Assembly (NCBI GenBank): GCA_963763325.1
Contig: CAVXOL010000020.1
Span: forward strand, 62,001-126,000
Origin: JBBECJ01 sp963763325
GTDB taxonomy: Bacteria; Chloroflexota; Chloroflexia; Thermomicrobiales; CFX8
Length of the DNA stretch: 64,000 bases
Direction: 5' to 3'
Position 1 is the first letter of the stretch. Each line of letters begins with the position of its first letter. The position numbers were made by a program, and so were the translations under genes. Under the pieces are notes generated by a model. That model did no database searches. It was not told the DNA's origin and saw only the letters and a list, made by a program, of their open reading frames with translations. This document shows positions 20,312 to 31,042 of the stretch, one piece after another.

Positions 20312-21595
20312 ATGACAATGGAGAGCACTGACAACTTCGGAACGGCAACGACGGCCACGCGTCGCTTCCTGACTGGCGGGTTGTGGGAGAATCGCGACTT
20401 CCTGAGGCTCTGGGGGGCGGAGTCAGCCTCACTGTTCGGCTCGTCGATCACGAAACTGGCCTTCCCATTGATGGCGGTCACCCTGCTGGACGCGTCGGCG
20501 GCCCAGATGGGGCTGCTGGTCGCTGCCCAGACGGCGCCATTCTTCCTCTTCAGCCTGCTGGCCGGTGTCCTGGTCGATCGCCGCCAGAAACGTCCGATCC
20601 TGATCGTGGCCGATATCGTCCGGGCCGTGCTGCTGTTGTCGATCCCGGTCGCGGCCTGGCTGGGCATCCTGCGGATCGAACAGATGTACGCCGTCGCGTT
20701 CATCGCTGGGATCTTTCTGGTGGCCTTCGAAGTCGCCCATTACGCGTATGTGCCGGCGCTCGTTGGCCGCGAACAGGTCGTTAACGCGAACAGCAAGCTC
20801 CAGATCAGCCACTCGGCCGCCGATTCTGGCGGGCCGGGAGTCGCCGGGCTCCTCGTCCAACTCATCTCAGCACCGTTTGCCCTTGTTATCGACGCATTCT
20901 CATACGTCGCCTCTGCCATCTTCCTGCGGCAGATTCGAACGCCTGAACCACCGATCCAGCGCGCGGACACCAGCAGCATCCGTCACGACATCGCCTCCGG
21001 TCTGCGCGCGCTGCTCGGGCATCCACTTTTGCGTCCGATCGTGCTCGCCGGTATCAGCGCCAGCATCTTCCTGACCGGGGTTGAGACGCTCTTCGTCCTC
21101 TACGCGACCCGCGACCTGCAGATCAGCCCGTTTGTGCTCGGCGTCATCTTCGCCGCCGGGGGGATCGGCGCGATTCCCGGCGCGCTGCTTTCCGAACCTG
21201 TCGCACGACGGTTCGGCGTCGGGCCGACCATCATTGGTGGCTGGATCATCAGCGCCGCAACCTGGCTGCTCGTTCCGCTGGCAGTGGAGCCGATCGTCGT
21301 GCCGCTGCTGATGGTTGGCATGCTGCTGGGCGGGGTTGCCGGGACGATCTTCAACATCCAGCAATGGAGCCTGCGTCAGATCGTGACTCCCGACGATCTC
21401 CAGGGCAGGGTGACCGCCAGTCACCGTTTCCTGATCTACGGCGCCTATCCCCTCGGTGCGCTGCTGGGCGGCGCGCTCGGCACAGCACTCGGCCTGCGAG
21501 AAGCCATCGCCTTCTGCGCCGTTGGAGCCCTCATCTCCCCAATCCCGGTCCTCTTCACACCCCTCCGGTCGCTGCGCGAGCAGCCGGCCAGATAG
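20312..21595 (+). CDS. MFS efflux transporter, EntS/TetV-like
   Basis: This 12-helix major facilitator protein of 427 aa sits in the cytoplasmic membrane and probably exports a small molecule or drug. It opens WENRDFLRLWGAESASLFGS, the usual start of the EntS/MFS_3 group. The loop 2-3 motif is GVLVDRRQKRPILIVADIVR. The central motif VNANSKLQISHSAADSGGP is also typical of this group. The start ATG at 20312 follows GATGGGAGCCGC. The gene is intact and diverges from the CGNR gene. The exported compound cannot be inferred. Confidence 0.88.
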   Translation: MTMESTDNFGTATTATRRFLTGGLWENRDFLRLWGAESASLFGSSITKLAFPLMAVTLLDASAAQMGLLVAAQTAPFFLFSLLAGVLVDRRQKRPILIVADIVRAVLLLSIPVAAWLGILRIEQMYAVAFIAGIFLVAFEVAHYAYVPALVGREQVVNANSKLQISHSAADSGGPGVAGLLVQLISAPFALVIDAFSYVASAIFLRQIRTPEPPIQRADTSSIRHDIASGLRALLGHPLLRPIVLAGISASIFLTGVETLFVLYATRDLQISPFVLGVIFAAGGIGAIPGALLSEPVARRFGVGPTIIGGWIISAATWLLVPLAVEPIVVPLLMVGMLLGGVAGTIFNIQQWSLRQIVTPDDLQGRVTASHRFLIYGAYPLGALLGGALGTALGLREAIAFCAVGALISPIPVLFTPLRSLREQPAR

Positions 21596-21773
21596 CGCGG
21601 GCTGTCTGACGCGTCGCGTCCTCCAGAACCCGCTGGTCCCCCTCCGAGTACCGGACTCGCGTGGGAGTATTGCCCCGGTTTCCAGACGGAATTGGGGACC
21701 ATCGACGCAGTGTTGCTGGACCGTCATCCACCTACTATAGATAGAAGTTCATCCATTCAGGAGTACAAGACCA

Positions 21774-22178
21774 ATGCGTGACCATTCAGCAGGTGACATC
21801 ACCGTCCTGGCCGTCGATGACAGCGCGAGCATTCGCAAGCTGGTCGAGTTGACGCTGCGTCGCGAGGGTTACAACGTTGTCACTGCTGATTCCGGCCTGA
21901 CGGCGCTGGCCTCGCTGGCACGCCAGCGGCCCGACCTGCTTCTGCTGGATGTCATGCTGGTCGCGCTGGATGGTTTTCAACTCTGTCAGGTCATCCGCAA
22001 CCATCCGACCTTCAGCGACCTGCCGATCATCATCCTCTCAGGTCGTGAGACGACCGCCGATCGCGAAGCCGGCCTGCGTGCCGGTGTGAGTGCCTACCTG
22101 ACCAAGCCGTTCCGGCCCGAGCAGTTGCTGGAGGCCGTCCGTGAGCAACTGGCCGCGGTCCCGACGGTCGCCGCCTGA
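21774..22178 (+). CDS. Single-domain response regulator (PilG/CheY-like)
   Basis: This receiver protein of 134 aa has no output domain. It shows VLAVDDSASIRKLVEL, the phospho-acceptor Asp in LLLLDVMLVALDGFQ, the switch Ser in IIILSG, and AYLTKPFRPEQL with the conserved Lys-Pro. It is the first gene of the chemosensory operon; the ribosome site CAGGAG is nine bases before the ATG. It most likely receives phosphate from the CheA at 26733 and acts on a partner outside this window. Its stop overlaps the next start by one base. Confidence 0.9.
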   Translation: MRDHSAGDITVLAVDDSASIRKLVELTLRREGYNVVTADSGLTALASLARQRPDLLLLDVMLVALDGFQLCQVIRNHPTFSDLPIIILSGRETTADREAGLRAGVSAYLTKPFRPEQLLEAVREQLAAVPTVAA

Positions 22179-23302
22179 TGTCTGCCGTCGTTGCCGTGCA
22201 TGAGGCCGGCTCGTTGATTGCTCCTCCGGCACACGTCGTTCTGCCGGAACCAGTCGCGAACCGCGCCGAGCCGGTTGCGGCCGAGACGCTGGCTGCCTGG
22301 CTGGGCCAGATCATCAACGAGGATCGCGACGGCTACGTCCTGCTGTCGAGCGCAGGCCAGACGATGGTTGTCCTCTACGCCGACGGGCGTTTGATCGAGA
22401 CGGCCCAGACGCGCGGAGGCGATGCTTCAGGTGCGCGAGCGTTGCACGTCATGCTGGATTCCGAGCAGGGCGAATGGTTTGCCGTCAGTCATCTGCTCAA
22501 GCCAGATCTGGCGCGCTGCCTGGCCGGACTCTTCGCACCACCCACCAGTCTGAGCCCATTGACGCTGGCCGGCGGGTCGCTCGACACGGTCCTCGCCCGC
22601 TTGCGACGCCAGCAGTTCAGTGGCGCATTGCGGCTGATGGTGACAGAGGGTCTGGCCGTTATCGTCCTGATCGCCGATGGCGTGCCGTTGTCGTCCTACA
22701 GCACTGACGAACGGATTCTGAAGCCAGACTTGTCCGACATTACCTTCCTGGCAGCCTTCGACGATCTCTCAGTCGCGCTCCATCCAGCGCCAACCCGTGA
22801 TCTTGCCTCGGTGCTGGACGCCGCGCGGATGGCGGAGCCTTCCAACCTGACGGGTGGAGATGGTCGTGACGCGCTGATCGTCGAGTCTCTGCTGATTGAG
22901 GCCTTCTCGACCCTCGAGTATGAGATCAGCGCTGCGGAAATCAGCGCGCCAACGCTCGAGCATCTCACGATGGCACTCGCCGGAGCCTACGGCTTGCTGG
23001 CGGACGCCCAGATCGTGATTGGCCGGCCCAGCTCCGAGCGAGCACCCAACGACCCACTCATCATTCCGTTCTGGAACGAAACCCAGCGCCAGCTCGACAC
23101 GACTCGCCTGCTTACAACCTTCCGACGCGTCGGCGTCCCGAACGTCTGGTGGGTCGCCGCCAAAGCTCTTATCGAGGTCATCCAGCAGCGGCTCGTCCAG
23201 CAGCTTGGCTGGCTTTCAGAGGCTGACCCGGCCGCCGCCGACACGCTGGCTGAGGCGGCTGAAGACATCTTCCAGCGGGCGCAAGCCCTGACGGGGAGGT
23301 GA
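22178..23302 (+). CDS. Unknown chemosensory-operon protein, two DUF4388-like units
   Basis: The protein is 374 aa and I do not recognise it as a named family. Two segments resemble each other: DGYVLLSSAGQTMVVLYADG at residues 48-67, and FSGALRLMVTEGLAVIVLIA at about 147-166. Each is a strand-turn-strand followed by a D-G and an aliphatic run, as in DUF4388/PatA N-terminal modules that often sit beside receiver proteins. The C-terminal 120 residues are helical. The ATG shares a base with the preceding TGA, so the two products are probably made together. It may link the receiver protein to an output such as pili or a diguanylate enzyme; this is inference. Confidence 0.65.
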   Translation: MSAVVAVHEAGSLIAPPAHVVLPEPVANRAEPVAAETLAAWLGQIINEDRDGYVLLSSAGQTMVVLYADGRLIETAQTRGGDASGARALHVMLDSEQGEWFAVSHLLKPDLARCLAGLFAPPTSLSPLTLAGGSLDTVLARLRRQQFSGALRLMVTEGLAVIVLIADGVPLSSYSTDERILKPDLSDITFLAAFDDLSVALHPAPTRDLASVLDAARMAEPSNLTGGDGRDALIVESLLIEAFSTLEYEISAAEISAPTLEHLTMALAGAYGLLADAQIVIGRPSSERAPNDPLIIPFWNETQRQLDTTRLLTTFRRVGVPNVWWVAAKALIEVIQQRLVQQLGWLSEADPAAADTLAEAAEDIFQRAQALTGR

Positions 23303-23320
23303 GACGACGGTTGCAACTCT

Positions 23321-23414
23321 TCGGGACGCGGGATGCGGGACGCGGGACGCGGGGCGCGATGCATTCCGATCGATCCCAGGCACACGTCCCGCGTCCCACG
23401 CCCCACGTCCCGTC
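23321..23414. repeat. Heptad-type inverted repeat between chemosensory genes
   Basis: The left arm (23321-23358) is a run of GGGACGC, GGGATGC, GGGACGC and GGGACGC units. The right arm (23384-23414) holds the complementary GTCCC, GCGTCCC and ACGTCCC units. A central 25 bases would form the loop. It separates two same-strand genes of one operon, so it may be a transcript-stability or attenuation hairpin. Confidence 0.6.
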
Positions 23415-23432
23415 GTTGAGAAGGAGTAACTG

Positions 23433-23795
23433 ATGAACCGAAAGATTCTGGTTGTTGACGATAGCGCGACTGAAATGGCGGTCATGTCCAACTCATTGAA
23501 GGCAGAAGGTTTCGACGTTCTGACTGCCGCCAATGGCGACGAAGCCCTCACGCATCTCGAAACGACCACGCCAGACGCGATCGTCCTCGACGTCATCATG
23601 CCAGGCAGGAATGGATTCCAGCTCTGCCGGCAGATCCGCAATGATGAGCGCTGGTCGAAGGTGCCGATCGTCCTGGTCACGTCGAAGGATCAGGAGTCGG
23701 ACCGCTTCTGGGGCATGAAGCAGGGCGCCAGCGACTACATCACCAAGCCGTTTGCTCCGGCCAGCCTCGTCGCCGCCGTTCGGCGCTTCGTCTAG
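23433..23795 (+). CDS. Single-domain response regulator (PilH/CheY-like)
   Basis: This receiver protein is 120 aa. It shows ILVVDDSATEMAVMSNSL, the acceptor Asp in VLDVIMPGRNGFQLCRQIR, the switch Thr/Ser in LVTSK, and YITKPFAPASL. The end, AAVRRFV, leaves no room for an output domain. The ATG follows GAGAAGGAGTAACTG. As the second receiver in the operon it resembles the PilG/PilH pairing of pilus chemosensory systems, where one receiver signals and the other drains phosphate. Which one does which here is unknown. Confidence 0.9.
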   Translation: MNRKILVVDDSATEMAVMSNSLKAEGFDVLTAANGDEALTHLETTTPDAIVLDVIMPGRNGFQLCRQIRNDERWSKVPIVLVTSKDQESDRFWGMKQGASDYITKPFAPASLVAAVRRFV

Positions 23796-23815
23796 ACACA
23801 CGGAAGAGGCTGAGG

Positions 23816-24355
23816 ATGGCGAACCTGGCACAGATCGAGCTCGCACCGGAAGTTGGCGAACGCGAGCCAACCTGGATCGGCGAGCAGTACATCGTCCTGA
23901 CGGTAGCTGGGACCGACATCGCCGTTCCGCTCGGGATGGTGCTTGAGGTCGAGCGTGTCCCGACGCTCGTGCCGGTCCCGGGCGGGCCCGGCTGGGTGCG
24001 CGGGATCGCCAACCTGCGCGGCACGATCCTGACCGTCGCCGATCTGGCCGCGATGCTGGGCCTCGGTACCTGGACCCAGCGTGCCGACGCCCGTGTCATC
24101 GTCGTCCGTTCGATCGAGCCATTGGCGCTCGGTGTCGACGGCGTCCGTGGCATGCGCCGCCTCTCGCCCGGATCGCGCTTCAATCTCGACGGCGCGCTGC
24201 CCGACCAACTCACCCGCTTCGTCACCGGCATCCATCGCGATGGCGGCGACCTGATCCATACGATCGACCTGCCACGGCTGCTGGACGACGCCGACGAGAG
24301 CGCACGCCGCTCGGGCGCGGAACGGATAACCGGCCTGCTCAGCGACCGTCTTTAG
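23816..24355 (+). CDS. CheW-like coupling protein (PilI-like)
   Basis: This protein of 179 aa is one CheW domain. The start of the fold is QYIVLTVAGTDIAVPLGMVL. EVERVPTLVPVPGGPGWVRG leads into IANLRGTILTVADLAAMLGL, the conserved N-x-R-G motif. LGVDGVRGM and FVTGIHRDGGDLIHTIDL complete the second half. It should bridge the MCP at 24412 and CheA at 26733 under the membrane. The ATG follows a GAGGCTGAGG stretch 21 bases past the receiver gene. Confidence 0.9.
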   Translation: MANLAQIELAPEVGEREPTWIGEQYIVLTVAGTDIAVPLGMVLEVERVPTLVPVPGGPGWVRGIANLRGTILTVADLAAMLGLGTWTQRADARVIVVRSIEPLALGVDGVRGMRRLSPGSRFNLDGALPDQLTRFVTGIHRDGGDLIHTIDLPRLLDDADESARRSGAERITGLLSDRL

Positions 24356-24411
24356 CAGCTTCATCCAGCCGGACCGCCTGGTGGGCGGTGGCGAACAGAA
24401 GGGGGATCCTG

Positions 24412-26633
24412 GTGGAAGATCAACGGACCCAGATCATCGATCGAGCAAGGGAATGGCTCGAACGTCGGCGACTGGAGCGTCAGCCGCAAGATCATCACGC
24501 TCGTCGCCGTCCTGACCCTCGTGCCGCTGGTCGCGATGACGGTCATGACCTACGTCCAGTCGTCGTCGGCACTCAACAGCGAGATCGACCAGTCGCTCGA
24601 GCAGCAGGCGCTCACCTCGGCCGAGGCGCTCGACAACGCGATCCAGAAAGCGGCCCAGGATACGCTGCTGCTGACGACCAACGAGTTCCTCTTCTCACAG
24701 TCGGTCGGCATCGGCACCAAGCAGGACTTCCTCAACAAGCACGACGGTGTCTGGGGTTACGGTGACCTGGCCGTCTTCACCACTGACGGTGCCCTCTTCG
24801 CCGGCACCGGTGAGAACTACACCGATCAGGCAACCGAAGCCTATTGGGACGATGTCGTGACCTTGCCAGCAGGCCAGGTCTATTTCTCCGACATCGCCGT
24901 TGATGCCGGATCGGGCCAGATGGCCGTCCAGGTCGCCGCGCCTGCCTACAACGAGGCCGGCATCCTGCGCGGCGTCGTCCGGATGCTCTGGACCGCCGAT
25001 AACCTCCAGAATGTCATGACCGGGCTCGGCATCGAGTCCGACGTCCAGATCGACCTGATTAACACCCGCCACGCCGTCGTCGCCAGCACGCTCGGCGGTC
25101 AGATCGGCCGCGTCTATCCGGAGTCCGAAGCAGCCGCTGCCGCGCTGGCCGGCGGGCAGGACACCGTCAGCGAGTCAATCGTCGCGACGATCGACGGCGT
25201 CGATGTGACCAAGGACGTCATCACCGGCTACGCACCGATCCGTGGAGACGAGCGGTTGGCCGGTCTCGGCTGGGGCGTGCTCGTCCACAAGGACGCCGAC
25301 GCCGCATTCGCGCCAATCGCCACAATCCGCAACTTCGCGCATCGTCCTGCTGCTGGTCGTCAGCGTCATCGCGCTGGCTGCCGCCTGGTACTTCGGTCGC
25401 AAGCTGGTCGAGCCGATCCGCAACCTGGCCGACGTCTCCGCTCGCGTCCGCGAGGGCGATATGACCGCCCGCGCGACCGTCATGAGCCAGGACGAAGTCG
25501 GTCAGACGGCCGCTTCGGTCAACCAGATGCTCGATGAGATCACCGCTCTGGTTCAGACGAAGGAAGAGCGCGACAACCTGCAGCGCCAGATCACCGGCCT
25601 GCTGATGGAAGTCTCCGACGTCGCCGAAGGAGACCTGACCGTCGAGGCGCAGGTGACGGCCGACACGCTCGGATCGGTCGCCGACGCGTTCAATTACATG
25701 ATCGGCGAGCTGCGCCAGATTATTTCCAACGTCAACGAAACGACGGTCGCCGTCAGCAACTCGTCGGCCGACATTCTGCAAACCTCGGCCTCGCTGGCTC
25801 GCGCCTCCGAGACGCAGGCCAGGCAGATCGCCGACACGTCGCAGGCCGTGACCGAGATGTCGCTCTCGATTCAGCAGGTGTCGCAGAACGCGACCGTTTC
25901 TGCCGAAGTCGCCCGTGAAGCGCGCACCAATGCTCAGGCCGGATCGAAGGCCGTGAACGCGACGATCGAGGGGATGCAGCGTATCCGCTCTGAGGTCCAG
26001 GAAACGTCGCGTACGATTAAGCGGCTCGGCGAGAGCTCGCAGGAGATCGGCCAGATCGTCCAGCTCATTGAAGAAATCGCCAACCAGACGAACCTGCTCG
26101 CCCTCAATGCCGCCATCCAGGCCGCGATGGCTGGTGAGCACGGACGTGGCTTCGCCGTCGTCGCCGAAGAAGTCCGCCGCCTGGCCGAACGCGCCGCAAC
26201 CGCGACGCGTCAGATCAACGGCCTCGTCACCAGCATTCAGACCGAGACGGCGGAAGCGGTCGTCTCGATGGACAACAGCACCCGCGAGGTCGTCGCCGGC
26301 TCACGACTGGCCGACGAAGCCGGAGGCGCGCTGGTCCAGATCGACGGCGTCGTCGGTCGTCTGTCCGAGCTGATCGACGCCATCTCCGGCGCCGCCGAAC
26401 AGCAGGCGCAGGCATCGGTCGAGATCACCCAGGCGATGACCAACATCTCCGAAATCACCCAGACGACATCGACCGGTACGTTGCAGGCGGCAGAGTCGGT
26501 CAACCACCTGGCCTCGCTCGCCGAGCGGCTGCGCCAGTCGGTCTCGACCTTCAAGCTCAGCCGTGACAACGAACCACGCCCGGCACGACCGGACTGGAAC
26601 TACGGCGTCGGCATCGCGGCGGACGGCGATTAG
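24412..26633 (+). CDS. Methyl-accepting chemotaxis protein (two frameshifts)
   Basis: This membrane chemoreceptor is about 740 aa. A first helix, KIITLVAVLTLVPLVAMTVM, is followed by a dCache-like sensing region of some 270 residues (YGDLAVFTTDGALFAGTG; VRMLWTADNLQNVM). Next come the second helix LLLVVSVIALAAAWYFG and a HAMP region EPIRNLADVSARVREGDM. The cytoplasmic hairpin tip reads EEIANQTNLLALNAAIQAAM and then AGEHGRGFAVVAEEVRRLAE. The usual AAIEAARAGE is AAIQAAMAGE here, removing a common methylation-type Glu. Frame changes occur near 24455 and near 25335. The GTG at 24412 has AAGGGGGATCCTG before it and is taken as the start. What it senses is unknown. Confidence 0.88.
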
Positions 26634-26634
26634 T

Positions 26635-26715
26635 CGGGAATCGTGGTTCGGGAATCGGGAATCGAGGATCGATGCGCTCGGATCCCGATCCTCGATTCCC
26701 GAACCACGATTCCCG
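26635..26715. repeat. Long heptad-repeat hairpin between mcp and cheA
   Basis: The right arm (CGATCCTCGATTCCC onward, ending 26715) reverse-complements to GGGAATCGTGGTTCGGGAAT followed by CGAGGATCG. The left arm, starting at 26636, is the same except for one extra 7-nt unit (CGGGAAT). About 29 bp can pair. It follows the mcp stop and precedes the cheA ribosome site at 26721. Confidence 0.75.
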
Positions 26716-26732
26716 CCCCAAAGGGGAAACAG

Positions 26733-29700
26733 ATGGCCAAACACGGCGAAAGCGAACTGATCGACAATTTCATCATGGAGCTTCAGCCGTACCTGGCGCT
26801 GATCGATCAGGCGGTTGAGGAACTGGCACGGCCCGCTCCGGACCCGCAGGTTGTCAGTCAGGCGACTGAGTCCCTTGCGATCATCCGCGACGCCAGCGGC
26901 GTCCTTGCCTTCGCGGGGCTCGTCGCACTGGCGCGCGCACTCGAAGACACGATCGAAGACCTGCTCGACTCGGTCACGCCCGACCCCGATCAGAAGCTCG
27001 TCCGAGCGCGGGCGCTGTCGGTCGGCATCCACCGGTACATGGACGCGCTGGCCGACGGCCACGACACCGATGAGTTGGTCAGCCGTGTTCTGGCGCCATT
27101 CGAAGCGCCGTTCGAGGAGTTGGCGACCGAGGTCGTTGCGGAACCTCATGTTGTGCCGGTGACCGCTAGCGAACTCGATTCCAGCGACTTTGTCTCAGGC
27201 GAGGCTGATCCCGAATTGCGGGAGATCTTCGAAGAGGAAGCCACCGAACTGGTCGCCTCGTTCACGCGCGGCGCGCTGATGCTCGTCAGCGCACCTGACC
27301 GGCCCACATTGCTGACTGGCCTGCGGCGTGATGCCCACACCATCAAGGGCGCCGCCAACATGACCGGCTTTCCACTGATCGGGTCGGTCGGAGCCTCGAT
27401 CGAGACGTTGCTTGATGCCCACATCGAGGGCGACGTCCCAGTCGAGCGCGAGACGCTCGGCGTCGTCCTCAGCGCTCGCAAGCTGCTGACTGGCATGCTG
27501 GAGACTCTCGACGACCTCGTTCAGTTCATCGAGCCGGCCAGGGCGCTGAACGAGCGCGCCAACGCGATTACCGCCCGGATTGCCCCGTTCGGTCTGCCCA
27601 GCGCTGAGAGAGACGACGAACCCGCTGCGGACACAATCGCCTTCGAGCAGCCTGTCGTCATCGAAGCTCAGGGAACAGAAAAACCCTTCGAACTTGAGCC
27701 TGCCGACATCGCGATCGCCGTCACAGATGCGCTGTCCCCCAATGAGTCAGCCGAGGTCGATGCCGAAGCGAATCAGCCGGCCGATGTCGTCCACAGCGCC
27801 GACACCGAATCGATCGTCAACGATCTCGTTGAGCAGGAAATCGAATCCGACACTATCCCAGGCGTCATGGAGCTGGACGAAGCAGCCACACGACTCACCA
27901 TCGACGTTCCGGCCGATGAGATCGCGTCCGTCTGGGATGCTCTCGAGCCGACAGTCCCGAACGATAGCGCGGACACGCCATTCGTTGATATCGAGCCACA
28001 GGCAAGCGGATCGACCGAACCGGTGGATTCCGACTTCAGCCCGACGACCGATGGCGGGCTGAATCCGGGCGACGACGAATGCATTCCAGCCGCCGAAGTC
28101 GAGCCACAGATTGAAGAGATCCTCGTAGATGAGTTCGTCGTTGACGAGAGTCTGGCTGCGGAGGATCTGGTTGATGAGCCTACGGTTGATGAACTCCTCA
28201 GTGAGGAGTCACCTGGTACCGAGTCTCCCGTGGACGAGCCTGAGCTCGACGTCTATGAGATCGCTGCCGAGATCGCAATGCTGGCGCGGTTGCGAACCTC
28301 GCTCCAGCCGCAGAACGCAATGTTCTTTCCGACCGACGCCAGTGATCTGACCAACGACATCGACGCCTTGACAGCCGAAATCGTCGACAGTGGTGCAGGC
28401 GACCTGACCGCTGTGCCTGCGGCACTCGATGCGGAAGCGGCAGGCGATCCGGAGTTGATCTCCGAAGAAGTCACGCCGATTATCGATCGCATCGACCGTG
28501 TCCATCCTCATCCGATCACCCTGGCTGGGATGGTCCAGGACGAAGAGCTCGCTCGGCCATGCGCTCCTTGACCTGGCCTTCGAAACCTCCGATGCGCCAG
28601 AGATCATCCGACCGGTCATTGCCGACACGTTCGTCAGCGACGAGCGCATGCAGCAGGAGTTGCGCGAGACGTTCGCGGTCGAGGCTGCCGAGCATGCTGA
28701 CAGCTTGACGCTGGCGGCGATGGCGCTCGAACGCGATCCCGAGAGTGTCGATGCCCTGCGTGAGTTGACCCGCGTCCTCCACACGCTCAAGGGAGCGGCG
28801 GCGGCGGCCGGCTTCGACGAGATCGGCGAACGCTGCCACGCCATCGAGGACAACCTGGCCGCTGGAACCGACATCGACCGCGCCTTCACCGACCAGGTCC
28901 TGGAACTGGCCTCGCAGATCGAACAGGCGACCGGCGTCGAGAGGCTGGCCGACATGCTGGTCGAAGATGCTGCCACGACCGAACCGGCCCAGGCACCAGC
29001 ACGCACGGCTGGCGACCTGCGCGTCGAGATGCGCAGGCTGGACGGACTGCTCAACCTTGTCGGGGAGCTGGTCATCAACCGCTCGACGCTCGACCAGCGC
29101 CTGCAACGCCTCAGTGCCTCGCTCGATGAGCTGGGCCATATGACCGACCGCCTCCGTCGTTCGGGGCAGACGCTCGAACGCGTCGCCGGCGAAGCCAGCC
29201 TGTTTGGACCGCTGCCGCTACCCGGAGACAACCGGATCGTTGCCATCAACGACCACGCCCTGCGGCACGAGTTCGACACGCTCGAGATGGACCGCTACAC
29301 CGACCTCGATGTCCTCGCCCGCGAGCTGGGCGAAGTTGCCTCAGATATCGCTGCCGTCGCTGGCGAGGTCCGCAACCTGCGCGGTGACTTCGAGACCGTC
29401 TCCACCCACCAGCGCCGCCTGACGAACGACATCCAGGACGAGCTGATGGACATCCGGATGGTGCCGCTGGCGACGCTCTCGCCATTGCTACACCGCGTCG
29501 TCCGGCGTGTTGCCAACGAGTGCGGCAAGGATGTCGACCTCGTGATCGAGGGCAGCGAGATCGCCTTCGACAAGGCGCTGGTCGATGCACTCAGCGATGC
29601 ACTCCTGCACCTGCTGCGCAATGCTGTCGACCACGGCATCGAGCCGGTGGCTGTCCGCACCCTCATCAACAAGCCCGCCCATGGCCGGATCGTCGTCCGC

Positions 29701-30843
29701 GCCTGGCAGGATCGGGGCAACGCCGTCGTTGAAGTCATCGACGACGGCGGCGGCATCGACACTGCCCGGCTGGTCGAACGCGCCCGTGCCTACGGCTTCA
29801 TCACCGCCGAGCACGTCTCCGAGGCCGAGGCGCTCCAACTCATGTTCCTGCCGGGCTTCACGACCCGCGACAGTGCCAACAGTATCTCCGGTCGTGGCGT
29901 CGGGCTTGACGCCGTCCGCGAGGCGGTCGAGCGTGTCAAGGGCCGCGTCACGGTCGATACGAAGCCCGGCGCCGGGACGATTTTCCAGCTCCGCCTGCCG
30001 GTCATGCTGGCCGTCGCCCAGGCCTTCCTGGTCGAAGCCGGTGGCCGCCGCTACGCTGTTCCGCTGGCCGATGTCGACTTCGTCGCCGACCGCCGCCAGG
30101 CGAAGCTCAGCCGCGTCGGCAACGCCGCCCTGGTCGAGATCAACGACACCGTCATCCCGGCCATCGACCTCGCCACCCGCCTGGCTGGCGACAGCGACCG
30201 GCTCAACGAGGAGACCGGCTGGCTGCTCGTTACTCGCAGCGGTGGCGAGGCGCGGGCTATGCGCGTCGATGCCCTCGACGGCCAGCAGGAGATCGTCGTC
30301 AAGCCGCTGGGCCGCTACCTGAGCGCTGCCCCCGGCGTGACCGGCGCGACGATCCTCGGCGACGGCCAGATTGCGCTCATCATCGACGTCACCGAAGTGA
30401 CCAGCAAGCGCCTGATCTCCGAACCGGCCGCCCAGCCGACCTCGATCGACAGCGGCCACCCCGGCGTCGGGACAGCCCTGATCGTCGACGACTCGCTCTC
30501 TGTCCGCCGCGTTCTGGCCCGCACCCTCGAACGCCATGGGTGGACGACCATCCAGGCCCACGACGGCGTCGAAGCACTCGAGATGGTCCAGACCGGCGGG
30601 ATCGACATCGTCGTCACCGACATCGAGATGCCCCGGATGGACGGCTTCGAGCTGATCAACTCGCTCCGCCGTGGCGGCTGGCAGACGCTACCGGTCGTCG
30701 TCCTGACTTCGCGATCGAGCAGCAAGCACCGCGATAAAGCTATCGAGCTCGGCGCGAACGCCTACATCGTCAAGCCGTTCCAGGAGCAGGAGCTGCTCCA
30801 GACGCTCGAACGCGAAACGGTCGCGATCCGTGTCGCAGGATAA
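26733..30843 (+). CDS. Hybrid CheA/ChpA-type histidine kinase (one frameshift)
   Basis: This kinase is about 1,370 aa when joined. Residues 5-110 form a helical Hpt-like region without an obvious His. A true Hpt follows with DAHTIKGAANMTGFPLIG, His near residue 202. A long acidic linker (27600-28240; many E, D, V and P) leads to another Hpt, LHTLKGAAAAAGFDEIGE, His near residue 683. The dimerisation region is RRLDGLLNLVGELVINRS. The ATPase domain has HLLRNAVDHGIEP, DDGGGI and GRGVGLDAVREAV. A CheW domain follows, and a C-terminal receiver (LIVDDSLSVRRVLARTLERH; acceptor Asp in TDIEMPRMDGFE; IVKPF). The frame changes near 28560, in the linker. The ATG at 26733 follows AAAGGGGAAACAG. It should phosphorylate the two free receivers and its own. 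Confidence 0.9.
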
Positions 30844-30853
30844 GGGGAAGCGT

Positions 30854-31042
30854 ATGAAGCGGCTGCTACAGGACGACAACGTGACTCCCCCAGTCATTCT
30901 GGCCCGCGTTGAGAAAACACCGTTGACACTGGTACCTGACTCCGATGACGGAACCAACGCCACAACGCCTCTCGAGGACAACATCTGGCGCCTCTCCGCG
31001 CTGGAGGCACAGACCGCCGACCGGGACGAGGAGCCGGCCTAG
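30854..31042 (+). CDS. Small unknown protein in the chemosensory operon
   Basis: The product is 62 aa, hydrophilic, opening M-K-R-L-L-Q-D-D-N and ending in an acidic D-R-D-E-E-P-A. It has no known motif. It is supported by AAGGGGAAGCGT before the ATG, by tight packing (10 bases after cheA) and by the next gene starting at the base after its stop. It may be an adaptor or simply a translational bridge. Confidence 0.55.
   Translation: MKRLLQDDNVTPPVILARVEKTPLTLVPDSDDGTNATTPLEDNIWRLSALEAQTADRDEEPA

Noticed and set aside
28540..28580. Programmed ribosomal frameshift in cheA
   Set aside because: No slippery heptamer or downstream structure is evident, and similar breaks occur in many unrelated genes, so sequence error is simpler.
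29488..30561. Long open frame antisense to cheA
   Set aside because: It matches no family, lacks a ribosome site and is the expected shadow of a high-GC coding strand.
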